Under the pieces are notes generated by a model. The model made no database searches and was not told where the DNA came from. It was given only the letters and a program-made list of their open reading frames with translations. Made by a program: the position numbers and the translations under genes. A stretch of DNA of 16,560 nucleotides from Streptococcus vestibularis ATCC 49124 (GTDB lineage Bacteria > Bacillota > Bacilli > Lactobacillales > Streptococcaceae): assembly GCF_000188295.1 (NCBI RefSeq), contig NZ_GL831112.1:1621663-1638222 (forward strand), read 5' to 3'. Below are positions 1-5,805 of the stretch, one piece after another (position 1 is the first letter of the stretch; each line of letters begins with the position of its first letter).

Positions 1-144
1 ATAAGCGTTCATTCTCCTCTTGAAGTCGCTCTAGCTCTGGTATTTCTTCCCAAGTTTTCTTACGTTTACGTCCCATTTTAGGTACTCTTCCTCTTGTTTT
101 CTCAATTCATATATTTAAACTTTATCTTCATAAGTCAATTTCAT
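1..144 (-). pseudogene. Degenerate IS3-family transposase orfA (helix-turn-helix/leucine-zipper subunit)
   Basis: In intact elements OrfA is the DNA-binding helix-turn-helix protein that forms the OrfAB transposase by programmed frameshifting. Here ATG at 144-142 encodes MKLTYEDKV, then a TAA stop, then IYELRKQEEEYLKW in the same frame. Shortly after, in another frame, comes IEKTRGRVPKMGRKRKKTWE followed by a heptad-like Leu/Glu/Asn stretch to the window edge. Relatives have roughly 90-100 residues between these two parts, including the helix-turn-helix core, so a large out-of-frame deletion is inferred near positions 100-110. The stop at codon 10 is probably a CAA-to-TAA change. The gene cannot make a working OrfA. 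Confidence 0.7.
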
Positions 145-147
145 AAT

Positions 148-193
148 AAAACACCCCAAAAGGTAGATTGTTTCTGTCTAACTTTTGGGGTGT
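148..193 (-). terminator. IS-end hairpin, terminator-like
   Basis: ACACCCCAAAAG (151-162) pairs perfectly with CTTTTGGGGTGT (182-193). A further 4-bp pairing inside (TAGA 164-167 with TCTA 177-180) is separated by one mismatch. On the minus strand the stem is followed by TTTATTATG, the final ATG being the start of the decayed orfA. Terminal hairpins of this kind insulate IS transposase genes from outside transcription. It could also act as a second stop for greA read-through. The U-tract is short and interrupted. Confidence 0.6.
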
Positions 194-267
194 AGTTCAA
201 AAAACTTCAAGAGTGTTTTCTTATAGATAAACTCAGACTAACCTAGCTCCTAATATCGCTGGTAACT

Positions 268-307
268 AAAAAAGGAGTAAGACAGAACAAACGTTCTGCC
301 TCACTCC
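268..307 (-). terminator. Intrinsic terminator of greA
   Basis: On the minus strand GGAGTGAGGCAGAAC (307-293) and GTTCTGTCTTACTCC (288-274) form a 15-bp stem, continuous when two G-U pairs are allowed, with a 4-nt GTTT loop. Six T residues (273-268) follow. The wobble pairs become A-C mismatches on the plus strand, so the structure is specific to minus-strand RNA and ends the greA transcript. Confidence 0.9.
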
Positions 308-317
308 CACAAGGATC

Positions 318-378
318 AAACATCTACTACATCATGTAGGTATTTCGATGTTTGTTCAAATACTGGACAATTTTGTCC
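318..378. repeat. Two inverted repeats between greA and its terminator
   Basis: GGACAATTTTGTCC (365-378) has 6-bp arms around a 2-nt centre. Next to it AAACATC (318-324) pairs with GATGTTT (347-353), enclosing a second perfect hairpin CTACAT-c-ATGTAG (327-339). No gene fits here. The structures lie in the 3' untranslated RNA of greA. They may be a small mobile repeat or an RNA-stability element; the sequence alone does not decide. Confidence 0.5.
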
Positions 379-388
379 TAACATTTGC

Positions 389-871
389 TTAGGCTGTTTT
401 TTCTACACTAAGGATTTCAACAGAGTAGCTACCTGCTGGTGATTCGATGGCTACTTTATCTCCAACTTTCTTACCAATCAAGGCTTGAGCAATTGGGCTT
501 TCATTTGAAATTTTACCTGAGAAAATATCAGCACCGGCTGCACCAACGATATGGTAAGTATCTTTGTCGCTTGTACCAACTTCTTGCACAACAACTGTTT
601 TACCAATCGCAACTTCGTCATTAGCAACAGCATCACTATCAACGATTTCTGCGTAACGAATCTTTGTTTCAAGAATTTGAATTTGACCTTCAACAAAGGC
701 TTGCTCATCTTTAGCCGCCTCATACTCAGAGTTTTCTGAAAGGTCACCATAAGAACGGGCAATCTTGATTCGTTCTACAACTTCTGGACGACGTACGAGT
801 TTGTACTCCTCCAATTCTGCTTCAAGTTGTTCTTTTTCTGCTAGGGTCATTACATATGTTTTTTCTGCCAT
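389..871 (-). CDS. greA: Transcription elongation factor GreA
   Basis: GreA enters the RNA polymerase secondary channel and stimulates cleavage of backtracked RNA, rescuing arrested complexes. The 160-aa product has the family's usual length. Residues 1-75 form the antiparallel coiled-coil finger, whose tip carries the conserved acidic pair D43 and E46 in [13 protein letters not shown], which holds the catalytic metal. Residues 80-160 form the FKBP-like globular domain, including the conserved VVVQEVG and [18 protein letters not shown] segments. The ATG start has AGAGGA a few bases upstream. It lies 83 nt after mltG with no terminator between, so it may be read from the mltG transcript, although greA usually also has its own promoter. 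A strong terminator at 268-307 ends the unit. Confidence 0.98.
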   Translation of the reverse strand: MAEKTYVMTLAEKEQLEAELEEYKLVRRPEVVERIKIARSYGDLSENSEYEAAKDEQAFVEGQIQILETKIRYAEIVDSDAVANDEVAIGKTVVVQEVGTSDKDTYHIVGAAGADIFSGKISNESPIAQALIGKKVGDKVAIESPAGSYSVEILSVEKTA

Positions 872-954
872 TTTTTCCTCTTTCCTGTTTTTTAGCCAGT
901 TGGTTTAAAATCAAACTCAGTAGTTAGTTACGGAATTTTAATTAACCAATCAGA

Positions 955-2928
955 CTATTTATCTTTTAGTTTGCTATTAATATAAGTTTCAACATTGTGC
1001 TGGTGCTCTTCATAGCTCTCAGCAAAATAGACATTACCAGTTGATACATCCGCCACAAAGTACATGTACTTGGTAGAAGATGGATTGATAACCGCTTCTA
1101 TTGCCGACAGACTAGGACTATCTACAGGACCAGGCATCAACCCTTTATGAACATAATCATTATAAAGGGAGTCAATATTCGTATCAATCGTTGCATCTTC
1201 TTTCAAGGTCGTTTCTTGACCAAGTTTTCCAAGAGCATAAAGAACCGCGATATTACTTTGCAAGGCTATGTCTGAATCAAGACGATTATAGAAAACGCTA
1301 GCAATGTTTTTACGGTCATCGTCAGTTGCTCCCTCTTTTTCAACAAGAGAAGCTAAAGTCAAGATCTCATTAACATTGTGGTCACTTGATGAAATTGTTG
1401 CATAGTATGGTGATAGGTAGGTGTCCATCGTAGAGAGCATTTCCTCTGCCAAAGATTCCACCGTCGTATCGTCATGAATGTTATAAGTCGCTGGGAACAG
1501 ATAACCCTCTAGGACATACTTAGCATCTGTATCCTTCGGAAGGTTTGCCAACAAGGCTGGGTACTTCGCTTTCATCTTAGTAAGAAAAACATCATCCTTC
1601 ATAAGTTTCAAGAAGTCTTTTGCCTTAAGTCCAGTAGATGAATGTTTACCTTTTTTAGCTGATGAATTAACTTCAACCGCCTTGGCGATTTGCTCAATGG
1701 TGTATCCTTCTTTAACCAAGACTGTACCCAGAGATGGTTCCTGAGGCTTATCACTTCCTTTTTTCTGAAGTGCCTCAATAATTTCATCCATAGTCATACT
1801 AGGCTGAAGGTTATAGTAACCACTTTTTAGATTTGAAATGTTCTTAAACTTGGTATAGTAATTAAAGACTTTACCAGATTTAATGACACCAGCTGATTCC
1901 AACAACTGACCGATGTAACTGTTACCTGAATTTTCAGGAATTTCAACACTAATAAACTTAGTCGACTTGACATCTTTTGCACCAACTGCATCACTAACAT
2001 ATCGATAACCAAAGAATCCAGCTAATGATAAGATAAGAATCAATAAGACAATTATGTTTCTTGCAATTCGTCCTGCACGACGATTATTTTTATTGCGTTT
2101 TTGATTTCGATTGGAGCGTGAAATCGGTTCTTCGTTGATGATTTCGTCCTGTTTAACATCTTTTAGCGAGGACTCTTTCTTCTTCACTTTCTTACGTTTC
2201 TTTTTGTTAGCTTTTTCAGAGGCTGCTAAAGCAATACTCTCATCACTCTCATTGTCGTCAGTTACTAGGTCTGACTGAACCCTTACTGGTTCAGAGTGAT
2301 TACTTGCTGTATGATGTTCCTGCAAAAATGCTTCTTTTTGACGTTCTGATGTCATCTTGGACACCAATTCTTTAGGATTCGTGTAGATAGATTCTTTAGC
2401 CTTAGCTTCAATGAGCTCCTTAGCAACATCTGCAGGAATATATTCTTCCTCTGATTCCGCGTTAAGACTAGTTTCCCAAACTGGACGTTTAAAACGACGT
2501 TTCAACATTTCAGTCTCCTGAGGAATAATTAAATTTTTCTCCTTATCAACTTGCTCTTTAGGACTTGATATTACGTTTGAATGGACATTAGGGGCTAAAG
2601 AATCAGCTTGAGAATTAGAAGACAAGTCAACACTATCTTGAAAATCTCGAGCCGTCTCAGAAGTCATAGTTTTAACTATAGCACTATGAGCAACAGAATG
2701 AGAACTCAAATTTTGGTTACTTACTTTATTTGACGCTGATCCAGAATCTATTGCATGGCTATCAGCTGACATTGAAAGTGGTGTCTCGGGCATAGTTGCA
2801 CTTTTTTTATGCTCCTCCTCACGAAGAGAACGGAGCCGTGTCGCTTCTTGTAAATCTCGAAGAATCTGATTTTTAAAGCTTAGGCTATCTTCAGCAGATT
2901 CCGAGTGTTCATTATACTTGTCCGTCAA
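955..2928 (-). CDS. mltG: Endolytic murein transglycosylase MltG (YceG-like)
   Basis: MltG is a membrane-anchored lytic transglycosylase that cuts nascent glycan strands, and in streptococci it acts with peripheral wall synthesis. The 657-aa protein has a charged, low-complexity cytoplasmic region (1-290) with a basic cluster (NKKKRKKVKKK). One transmembrane helix follows at about 292-312 (IIVLLILILSLAGFFGYRYV), then the extracellular YceG domain to the C-terminus. The catalytic glutamate is E530 in LASLVEKEG, matching E218 of E. coli MltG; the flanking NIASVFYNRL motif is also present. Pneumococcal MltG is about 550 aa as I recall, so the cytoplasmic tail is longer here. The start is TTG, supported by a perfect AGGAGG six bases upstream; the nearby ATG runs into a stop after two codons. 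A promoter is visible at 2958-2986. Confidence 0.96.
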   Translation of the reverse strand: MTDKYNEHSESAEDSLSFKNQILRDLQEATRLRSLREEEHKKSATMPETPLSMSADSHAIDSGSASNKVSNQNLSSHSVAHSAIVKTMTSETARDFQDSVDLSSNSQADSLAPNVHSNVISSPKEQVDKEKNLIIPQETEMLKRRFKRPVWETSLNAESEEEYIPADVAKELIEAKAKESIYTNPKELVSKMTSERQKEAFLQEHHTASNHSEPVRVQSDLVTDDNESDESIALAASEKANKKKRKKVKKKESSLKDVKQDEIINEEPISRSNRNQKRNKNNRRAGRIARNIIVLLILILSLAGFFGYRYVSDAVGAKDVKSTKFISVEIPENSGNSYIGQLLESAGVIKSGKVFNYYTKFKNISNLKSGYYNLQPSMTMDEIIEALQKKGSDKPQEPSLGTVLVKEGYTIEQIAKAVEVNSSAKKGKHSSTGLKAKDFLKLMKDDVFLTKMKAKYPALLANLPKDTDAKYVLEGYLFPATYNIHDDTTVESLAEEMLSTMDTYLSPYYATISSSDHNVNEILTLASLVEKEGATDDDRKNIASVFYNRLDSDIALQSNIAVLYALGKLGQETTLKEDATIDTNIDSLYNDYVHKGLMPGPVDSPSLSAIEAVINPSSTKYMYFVADVSTGNVYFAESYEEHQHNVETYINSKLKDK

Positions 2929-2957
2929 GGCATACCTCCTCTATAGTAACAAACGCC

Positions 2958-2986
2958 ATTATATCTTAAAAAGTCAGTTAATGCAA
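2958..2986 (-). promoter_or_regulatory. Sigma-A-type promoter for mltG
   Basis: On the minus strand TTGCAT (2986-2981) and a perfect TATAAT (2963-2958) are separated by 17 bp. The predicted transcript starts near 2951, about 23 nt before the TTG start codon and just upstream of the ribosome binding site. The -10 is excellent and the -35 moderate. Confidence 0.7.
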
Positions 2987-3027
2987 ATCAATTGGTTCTT
3001 TGTCACAGTAACGTAACACTGGCATTA

Positions 3028-3519
3028 CTAGCCTTCTGGGTTCTCCCAGACCATATTATACCAAATGCTACCGCCATGGTTTGATTTGGATTCTCCTTCG
3101 TCAATGAAACCATTCATCTCATAGTAGGTAATCAGGTAATCATGACAAGTCAAACTAATCCCTTGACGTTTTTGAGCAATAGCTAGGTCTTTAAGAGCTG
3201 CAATCAAGGATGTTCCAACACCTTGCCCTTTAAAGTCTTTGGAGATAGATAAACTAGTAACTGCGATATAGCCTCCTTGACTAGCATTAGGAGCCACTTT
3301 ATGGAACAGGTCATCTGTGAGATAACGTTCCGCAATCACAGGTCCTTCTATATAACCAGCTACAGTGCCATCAATTTCAGCAATTAGGAAGGTATCGCAA
3401 ATTGTCTCTAAACGCTCTGCAATAGCCTCTGGTGTAGCAGCCTCTTCAGGCGAAAAATTATCTTGTTCGATACGAACAACATCAGTCCAATCATTCGTTC
3501 TAGCGTGTCGAATAATCAT
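3028..3519 (-). CDS. GNAT-family N-acetyltransferase, AANAT-like
   Basis: A 163-aa single-domain GNAT acetyltransferase, which transfers an acetyl group from acetyl-CoA to an amine. Motif A is visible as VTSLSISKDFKGQGVGTSLI (around residues 88-107); its QGVG loop would bind the CoA pyrophosphate. The segment LTCHDYLITYYEMNGF followed by HGGSIWYNMVW resembles the arylalkylamine (serotonin) N-acetyltransferase branch found in bacteria and fungi. The substrate is unknown. ATG is preceded by AAAGGG at good spacing. The gene lies 60 nt after murC, behind a weak hairpin, and 99 nt before mltG. I recall the same order (murC, acetyltransferase, mltG, greA) in pneumococcus. A role in wall metabolism is suggested only by position. 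Confidence 0.9.
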   Translation of the reverse strand: MIIRHARTNDWTDVVRIEQDNFSPEEAATPEAIAERLETICDTFLIAEIDGTVAGYIEGPVIAERYLTDDLFHKVAPNASQGGYIAVTSLSISKDFKGQGVGTSLIAALKDLAIAQKRQGISLTCHDYLITYYEMNGFIDEGESKSNHGGSIWYNMVWENPEG

Positions 3520-3540
3520 CTAAAATCCCTTTCTATCCAA

Positions 3541-3573
3541 GAGAAAGAGCTGAGCGAAATCGCTACAGCCCTT
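3541..3573 (-). terminator. Weak terminator or attenuator after murC
   Basis: On the minus strand AAGGGCTG-t-AGCG (3573-3561) pairs with CGCT-CAGCTCTT (3556-3545) around an ATTT loop. This gives about 12 bp with one bulged T and one G-U pair. The tail TTTCTCTTGG is a poor U-tract. Partial termination between murC and the acetyltransferase gene is plausible, but full termination is unlikely. Confidence 0.45.
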
Positions 3574-3579
3574 AATATA

Positions 3580-4908
3580 TTACATGTGGTTTTGCAAGCT
3601 TGCTAGGAGCTCTTCAAATGAACGTTCATAAAGTTGGATGTCTCCAGCTCCCATAAAGACATAGACAGCATTGTCATGGTCAAGGAGAGGTGAAACATTT
3701 TCAACTGTCACCACTTTGGCAGGTTTATTGATTTTAGCGGCAAGATCTTCAACCTTTACATCACCGTGGTCAACTTCACGCGCAGAACCATAAATTTGTG
3801 CCAAATAGACAGCATCCGCTTCATTTAAAGCCTCAGCAAAGTCATCAAGAAGAGCAATGGTACGGGTAAAAGTATGTGGTTGGAAAATAGCAACAATCTC
3901 TTTAGATGGGTACTTTTGACGTGCTGCATCTAGCGTTGCAATAATTTCAGTTGGGTGGTGAGCAAAGTCATCGATGATAACAGTATCACTAATAACTTTC
4001 TCTGTGAAACGGCGTTTAACCCCAGAGAAAGTTTTTAGATGTTCAGCAACTAAGGCCATGTCAAAACCAGCTACATACAAGTTAGCAATAACCGCAGTTG
4101 CATTCAAGATATTGTGACGACCATAAGCTGGTACATGGAATTTCCCTATGATTTGTCCATCATGTTTCACATTGAAGTTAGACCCCGTCGTTGTACGAAC
4201 AATCTCTGTTGCCATGAAGTCATCATTTTCTTCAAAGCCATAATAATAGATTGGTGCATTGGATGTAATTTTACGGAGGTTAGAATCCTCACCGTAAACA
4301 AAGAGCCCTTTTTGTACTTGCTTTGCATAATCATCGAATGCTGAGAAAACATCATCAATACTTGTAAAGTAATCTGGATGGTCAAAGTCAATGTTAGTGA
4401 TAATTGAGTAAGCAGGATGGTACGGCATGAAATGACGTTCATATTCATCTGCTTCAAAGACAAAGTATTGCGCATTGGCTGAACCACGTCCTGTTCCATC
4501 ACCGATAACGTATGACGTATCTGTGATGTTTTTCATAGCGTGTGACAAGAGTCCTGTCGTAGAGGTCTTACCATGTGCACCGGCCACACCAAAGCTAGTG
4601 AACTGATTCATGAAATGACCCAAAAATTCATGGTAACGCTTGAACTTATAACCATTTTTAATGGCATAAGCAATTTCAACGTTGTTATCTTCACGAAAAG
4701 CATTCCCAGCAATTAATTCAACATCTTCAGTGATGTTTTTTTCATCGAAAGGAAGGATTGGAATACCCGCTTGCTCAAGACCACGTTGGGTGAAGTAGTA
4801 TTTTTCCACATCGGAACCTTGAACCTTGTGTCCCATTTGATGGAGCATCAAGGCCAAAGCCGACATGCCAGATCCTTTAATTCCAATAAAATGATAAGTT
4901 TTTGACAT
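3580..4908 (-). CDS. murC: UDP-N-acetylmuramate--L-alanine ligase
   Basis: MurC is the cytoplasmic ligase that adds L-alanine to UDP-N-acetylmuramate using ATP, the first amino-acid step of peptidoglycan precursor synthesis. The 442-aa product shows the three Mur-ligase domains. The N-terminal Rossmann domain has [19 protein letters not shown]. The central ATPase has the P-loop [13 protein letters not shown] and the metal-binding region FDHPDYF. The C-terminal domain opens with GVKRRF and carries [11 protein letters not shown] longer reading from a TTG five codons upstream is possible, but its bases form the AAGGAG ribosome binding site of the ATG at 4908, so ATG is chosen. The gene follows the 238-aa protein by 26 nt, implying co-transcription from the promoter at 5734-5762. 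Confidence 0.98.
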   Translation of the reverse strand: MSKTYHFIGIKGSGMSALALMLHQMGHKVQGSDVEKYYFTQRGLEQAGIPILPFDEKNITEDVELIAGNAFREDNNVEIAYAIKNGYKFKRYHEFLGHFMNQFTSFGVAGAHGKTSTTGLLSHAMKNITDTSYVIGDGTGRGSANAQYFVFEADEYERHFMPYHPAYSIITNIDFDHPDYFTSIDDVFSAFDDYAKQVQKGLFVYGEDSNLRKITSNAPIYYYGFEENDDFMATEIVRTTTGSNFNVKHDGQIIGKFHVPAYGRHNILNATAVIANLYVAGFDMALVAEHLKTFSGVKRRFTEKVISDTVIIDDFAHHPTEIIATLDAARQKYPSKEIVAIFQPHTFTRTIALLDDFAEALNEADAVYLAQIYGSAREVDHGDVKVEDLAAKINKPAKVVTVENVSPLLDHDNAVYVFMGAGDIQLYERSFEELLASLQNHM

Positions 4909-4934
4909 AGTTTCTCCTTGCAATCAAACTGCGA

Positions 4935-5651
4935 TTAATTTGCATCTTCTAAATGCGTCAAATTTAGTTCTTGAGCAATTCGGTGTTCACGGTGAGCTTG
5001 ACGTTCTGGGTAATTATAAACCTGGCTACGTTTCAAGAAGTCATAGCTATTTTTCTTGACGTTCTTACGAGATGGGTTACTAGGTTGTTGATAAGTTGGA
5101 ACCACTTCTGCCAAGATATAAGTATCTTGTTTCAGACGATTTGCCAAGTGATGGATTTTTGAGTGCTTCCCATTAGGTGCTAATGTTCTCTTAATAGCAC
5201 TCACAGGAGCTTCCAAGATAGACGCCGTCACTGGCTCCTTATCCGTTGTTACAGCAACTGCCTCAACAGTAGCCTCAAAGCTTGGTTTATTTTCTACCTT
5301 AGGCTTAGCAGCTAGTGAACGGATATTCGTAGATTTAGTTGATTGAACTTCTTGACGTAGGTATTTTTGGCGTTTATCACGTACGTCACGCTTCGCCTTT
5401 TCACGGGCTTCTTCAGCATAAGTCATTCCATCCTCTTGTGTTTCAGCTCGGTTTGGAGCCTGCTTACGTTTATGAGCCTTAGCTGACAAGAATTCATGGT
5501 TCAGCAAGAAATCGTTATAGTCCTTATCCTGATAAGGACCACGGATATTAGTGATTAAATCTTCATTTTCATATAGACGCATAGAGATAGGTTCTTGCAA
5601 GCAAGATTCTCCGTCCGGAATCAGCGGAAATTGTCGTCTTTGGCGATGCAT
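4935..5651 (-). CDS. Conserved streptococcal protein of unknown function upstream of murC
   Basis: I do not recognise a characterised family. The 238-aa product has no signal peptide or hydrophobic segment, so it is probably cytoplasmic. It is strongly charged. Residues 1-60 (with MRLYENEDLITNIRGPYQDK) look structured and are the most protein-like part. Residues about 78-105 (EEAREKAKRDVRDKRQKYLR) look like a charged helix or coiled coil. Residues 110-165 are low complexity, and 165-238 are basic with aromatic and Tyr/Pro segments. The ATG start is preceded by AAAGGAAG at good spacing. The gene has its own promoter and a 75-nt leader with a dyad, and sits 26 nt before murC. I recall an unannotated homologue at the equivalent pneumococcal position between snf2 and murC. 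A wall- or division-related role is inferred from position only. Confidence 0.85.
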   Translation of the reverse strand: MHRQRRQFPLIPDGESCLQEPISMRLYENEDLITNIRGPYQDKDYNDFLLNHEFLSAKAHKRKQAPNRAETQEDGMTYAEEAREKAKRDVRDKRQKYLRQEVQSTKSTNIRSLAAKPKVENKPSFEATVEAVAVTTDKEPVTASILEAPVSAIKRTLAPNGKHSKIHHLANRLKQDTYILAEVVPTYQQPSNPSRKNVKKNSYDFLKRSQVYNYPERQAHREHRIAQELNLTHLEDAN

Positions 5652-5681
5652 AAAAGACTTCCTTTCGTTTTCGAGATGATG

Positions 5682-5719
5682 CGTATCTTAATATAAACAA
5701 TCGGGAATGGGGAGATACG
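5682..5719 (-). promoter_or_regulatory. Dyad in the leader of the 238-aa gene
   Basis: On the minus strand CGTATCT (5719-5713) and AGATACG (5688-5682) form a perfect 7-bp inverted repeat separated by 24 nt. It lies just after the predicted transcription start (about 5727) and ends about 30 nt before the ATG. It could be an RNA leader hairpin or a protein-binding dyad. I recognise no known riboswitch or operator consensus. Confidence 0.35.
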
Positions 5720-5733
5720 TCTTGCAATATTCT

Positions 5734-5762
5734 ATTATAGCCTAATTCAGAAGATTTGCCTA
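5734..5762 (-). promoter_or_regulatory. Sigma-A-type promoter for the 238-aa gene and murC
   Basis: On the minus strand TAGGCA (5762-5757) and a perfect TATAAT (5739-5734) are separated by 17 bp. The transcript would start near 5727, giving a leader of about 75 nt. It would drive the 238-aa gene, murC and possibly the acetyltransferase gene. Confidence 0.7.
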
Positions 5763-5770
5763 GTGCCATT

Positions 5771-5801
5771 TTATATTTTAGTATTCCAATATTAAATATA
5801 A
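5771..5801. repeat. AT-only inverted repeat after the SNF2 gene
   Basis: TTATATTT (5771-5778) and AAATATAA (5794-5801) are perfect inverted arms with a 15-nt spacer, immediately downstream of the snf2 stop codon. With no G-C pairs and no U-tract it is not a convincing terminator. It is the only structure seen between the SNF2 gene and the next promoter. Confidence 0.3.
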
Positions 5802-5805
5802 CAGA

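Larger units (their letters stand above)
1..195 (-). mobile_element. Remnant left end of an IS3-family insertion sequence
   Basis: Read on the minus strand, this stretch starts with a hairpin-forming terminal sequence (151-193). A start codon follows at 144 and opens a peptide beginning MKLTYEDKV, typical of IS3-family (IS861/IS150-like) OrfA. A second frame then gives the C-terminal OrfA region (EKTRGRVPKMGRKRKKTW, then a leucine-zipper-like ELERLQEENERL). The element is not intact: the start has an early stop and the middle of OrfA is missing. It continues beyond position 1, so I cannot see orfB or the other inverted repeat. The outer boundary near 195 is approximate. The family call rests on remembered OrfA sequence. 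Confidence 0.7.

Noticed and set aside
1..76. Short open frame starting at an ATG with a ribosome-binding-like AGAGGAAG (MGRKRKKTW...)
   Set aside because: The peptide continues upstream of the ATG in frame (EKTRGRVPK) and matches the C-terminal part of IS3 OrfA, so it is a transposase fragment and not a separate small gene.
872..954. Candidate greA promoter in the mltG-greA gap (TTGGTT followed 17 bp later by TAACTA)
   Set aside because: The -10 match is poor and part of the -35 overlaps the mltG end region. Not distinguishable from chance in AT-rich sequence, although a greA promoter is biologically likely.
2929..2935. ATG-CCT-TGA mini-frame overlapping the mltG start region
   Set aside because: It is only two codons long and is produced by the spacing of AGGAGG to the TTG start. 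Nothing supports a regulatory role.
4909..4923. Upstream TTG start extending MurC by five residues
   Set aside because: The extension overlaps the AAGGAG ribosome binding site of the ATG, and MurC proteins begin at the [12 protein letters not shown] segment.
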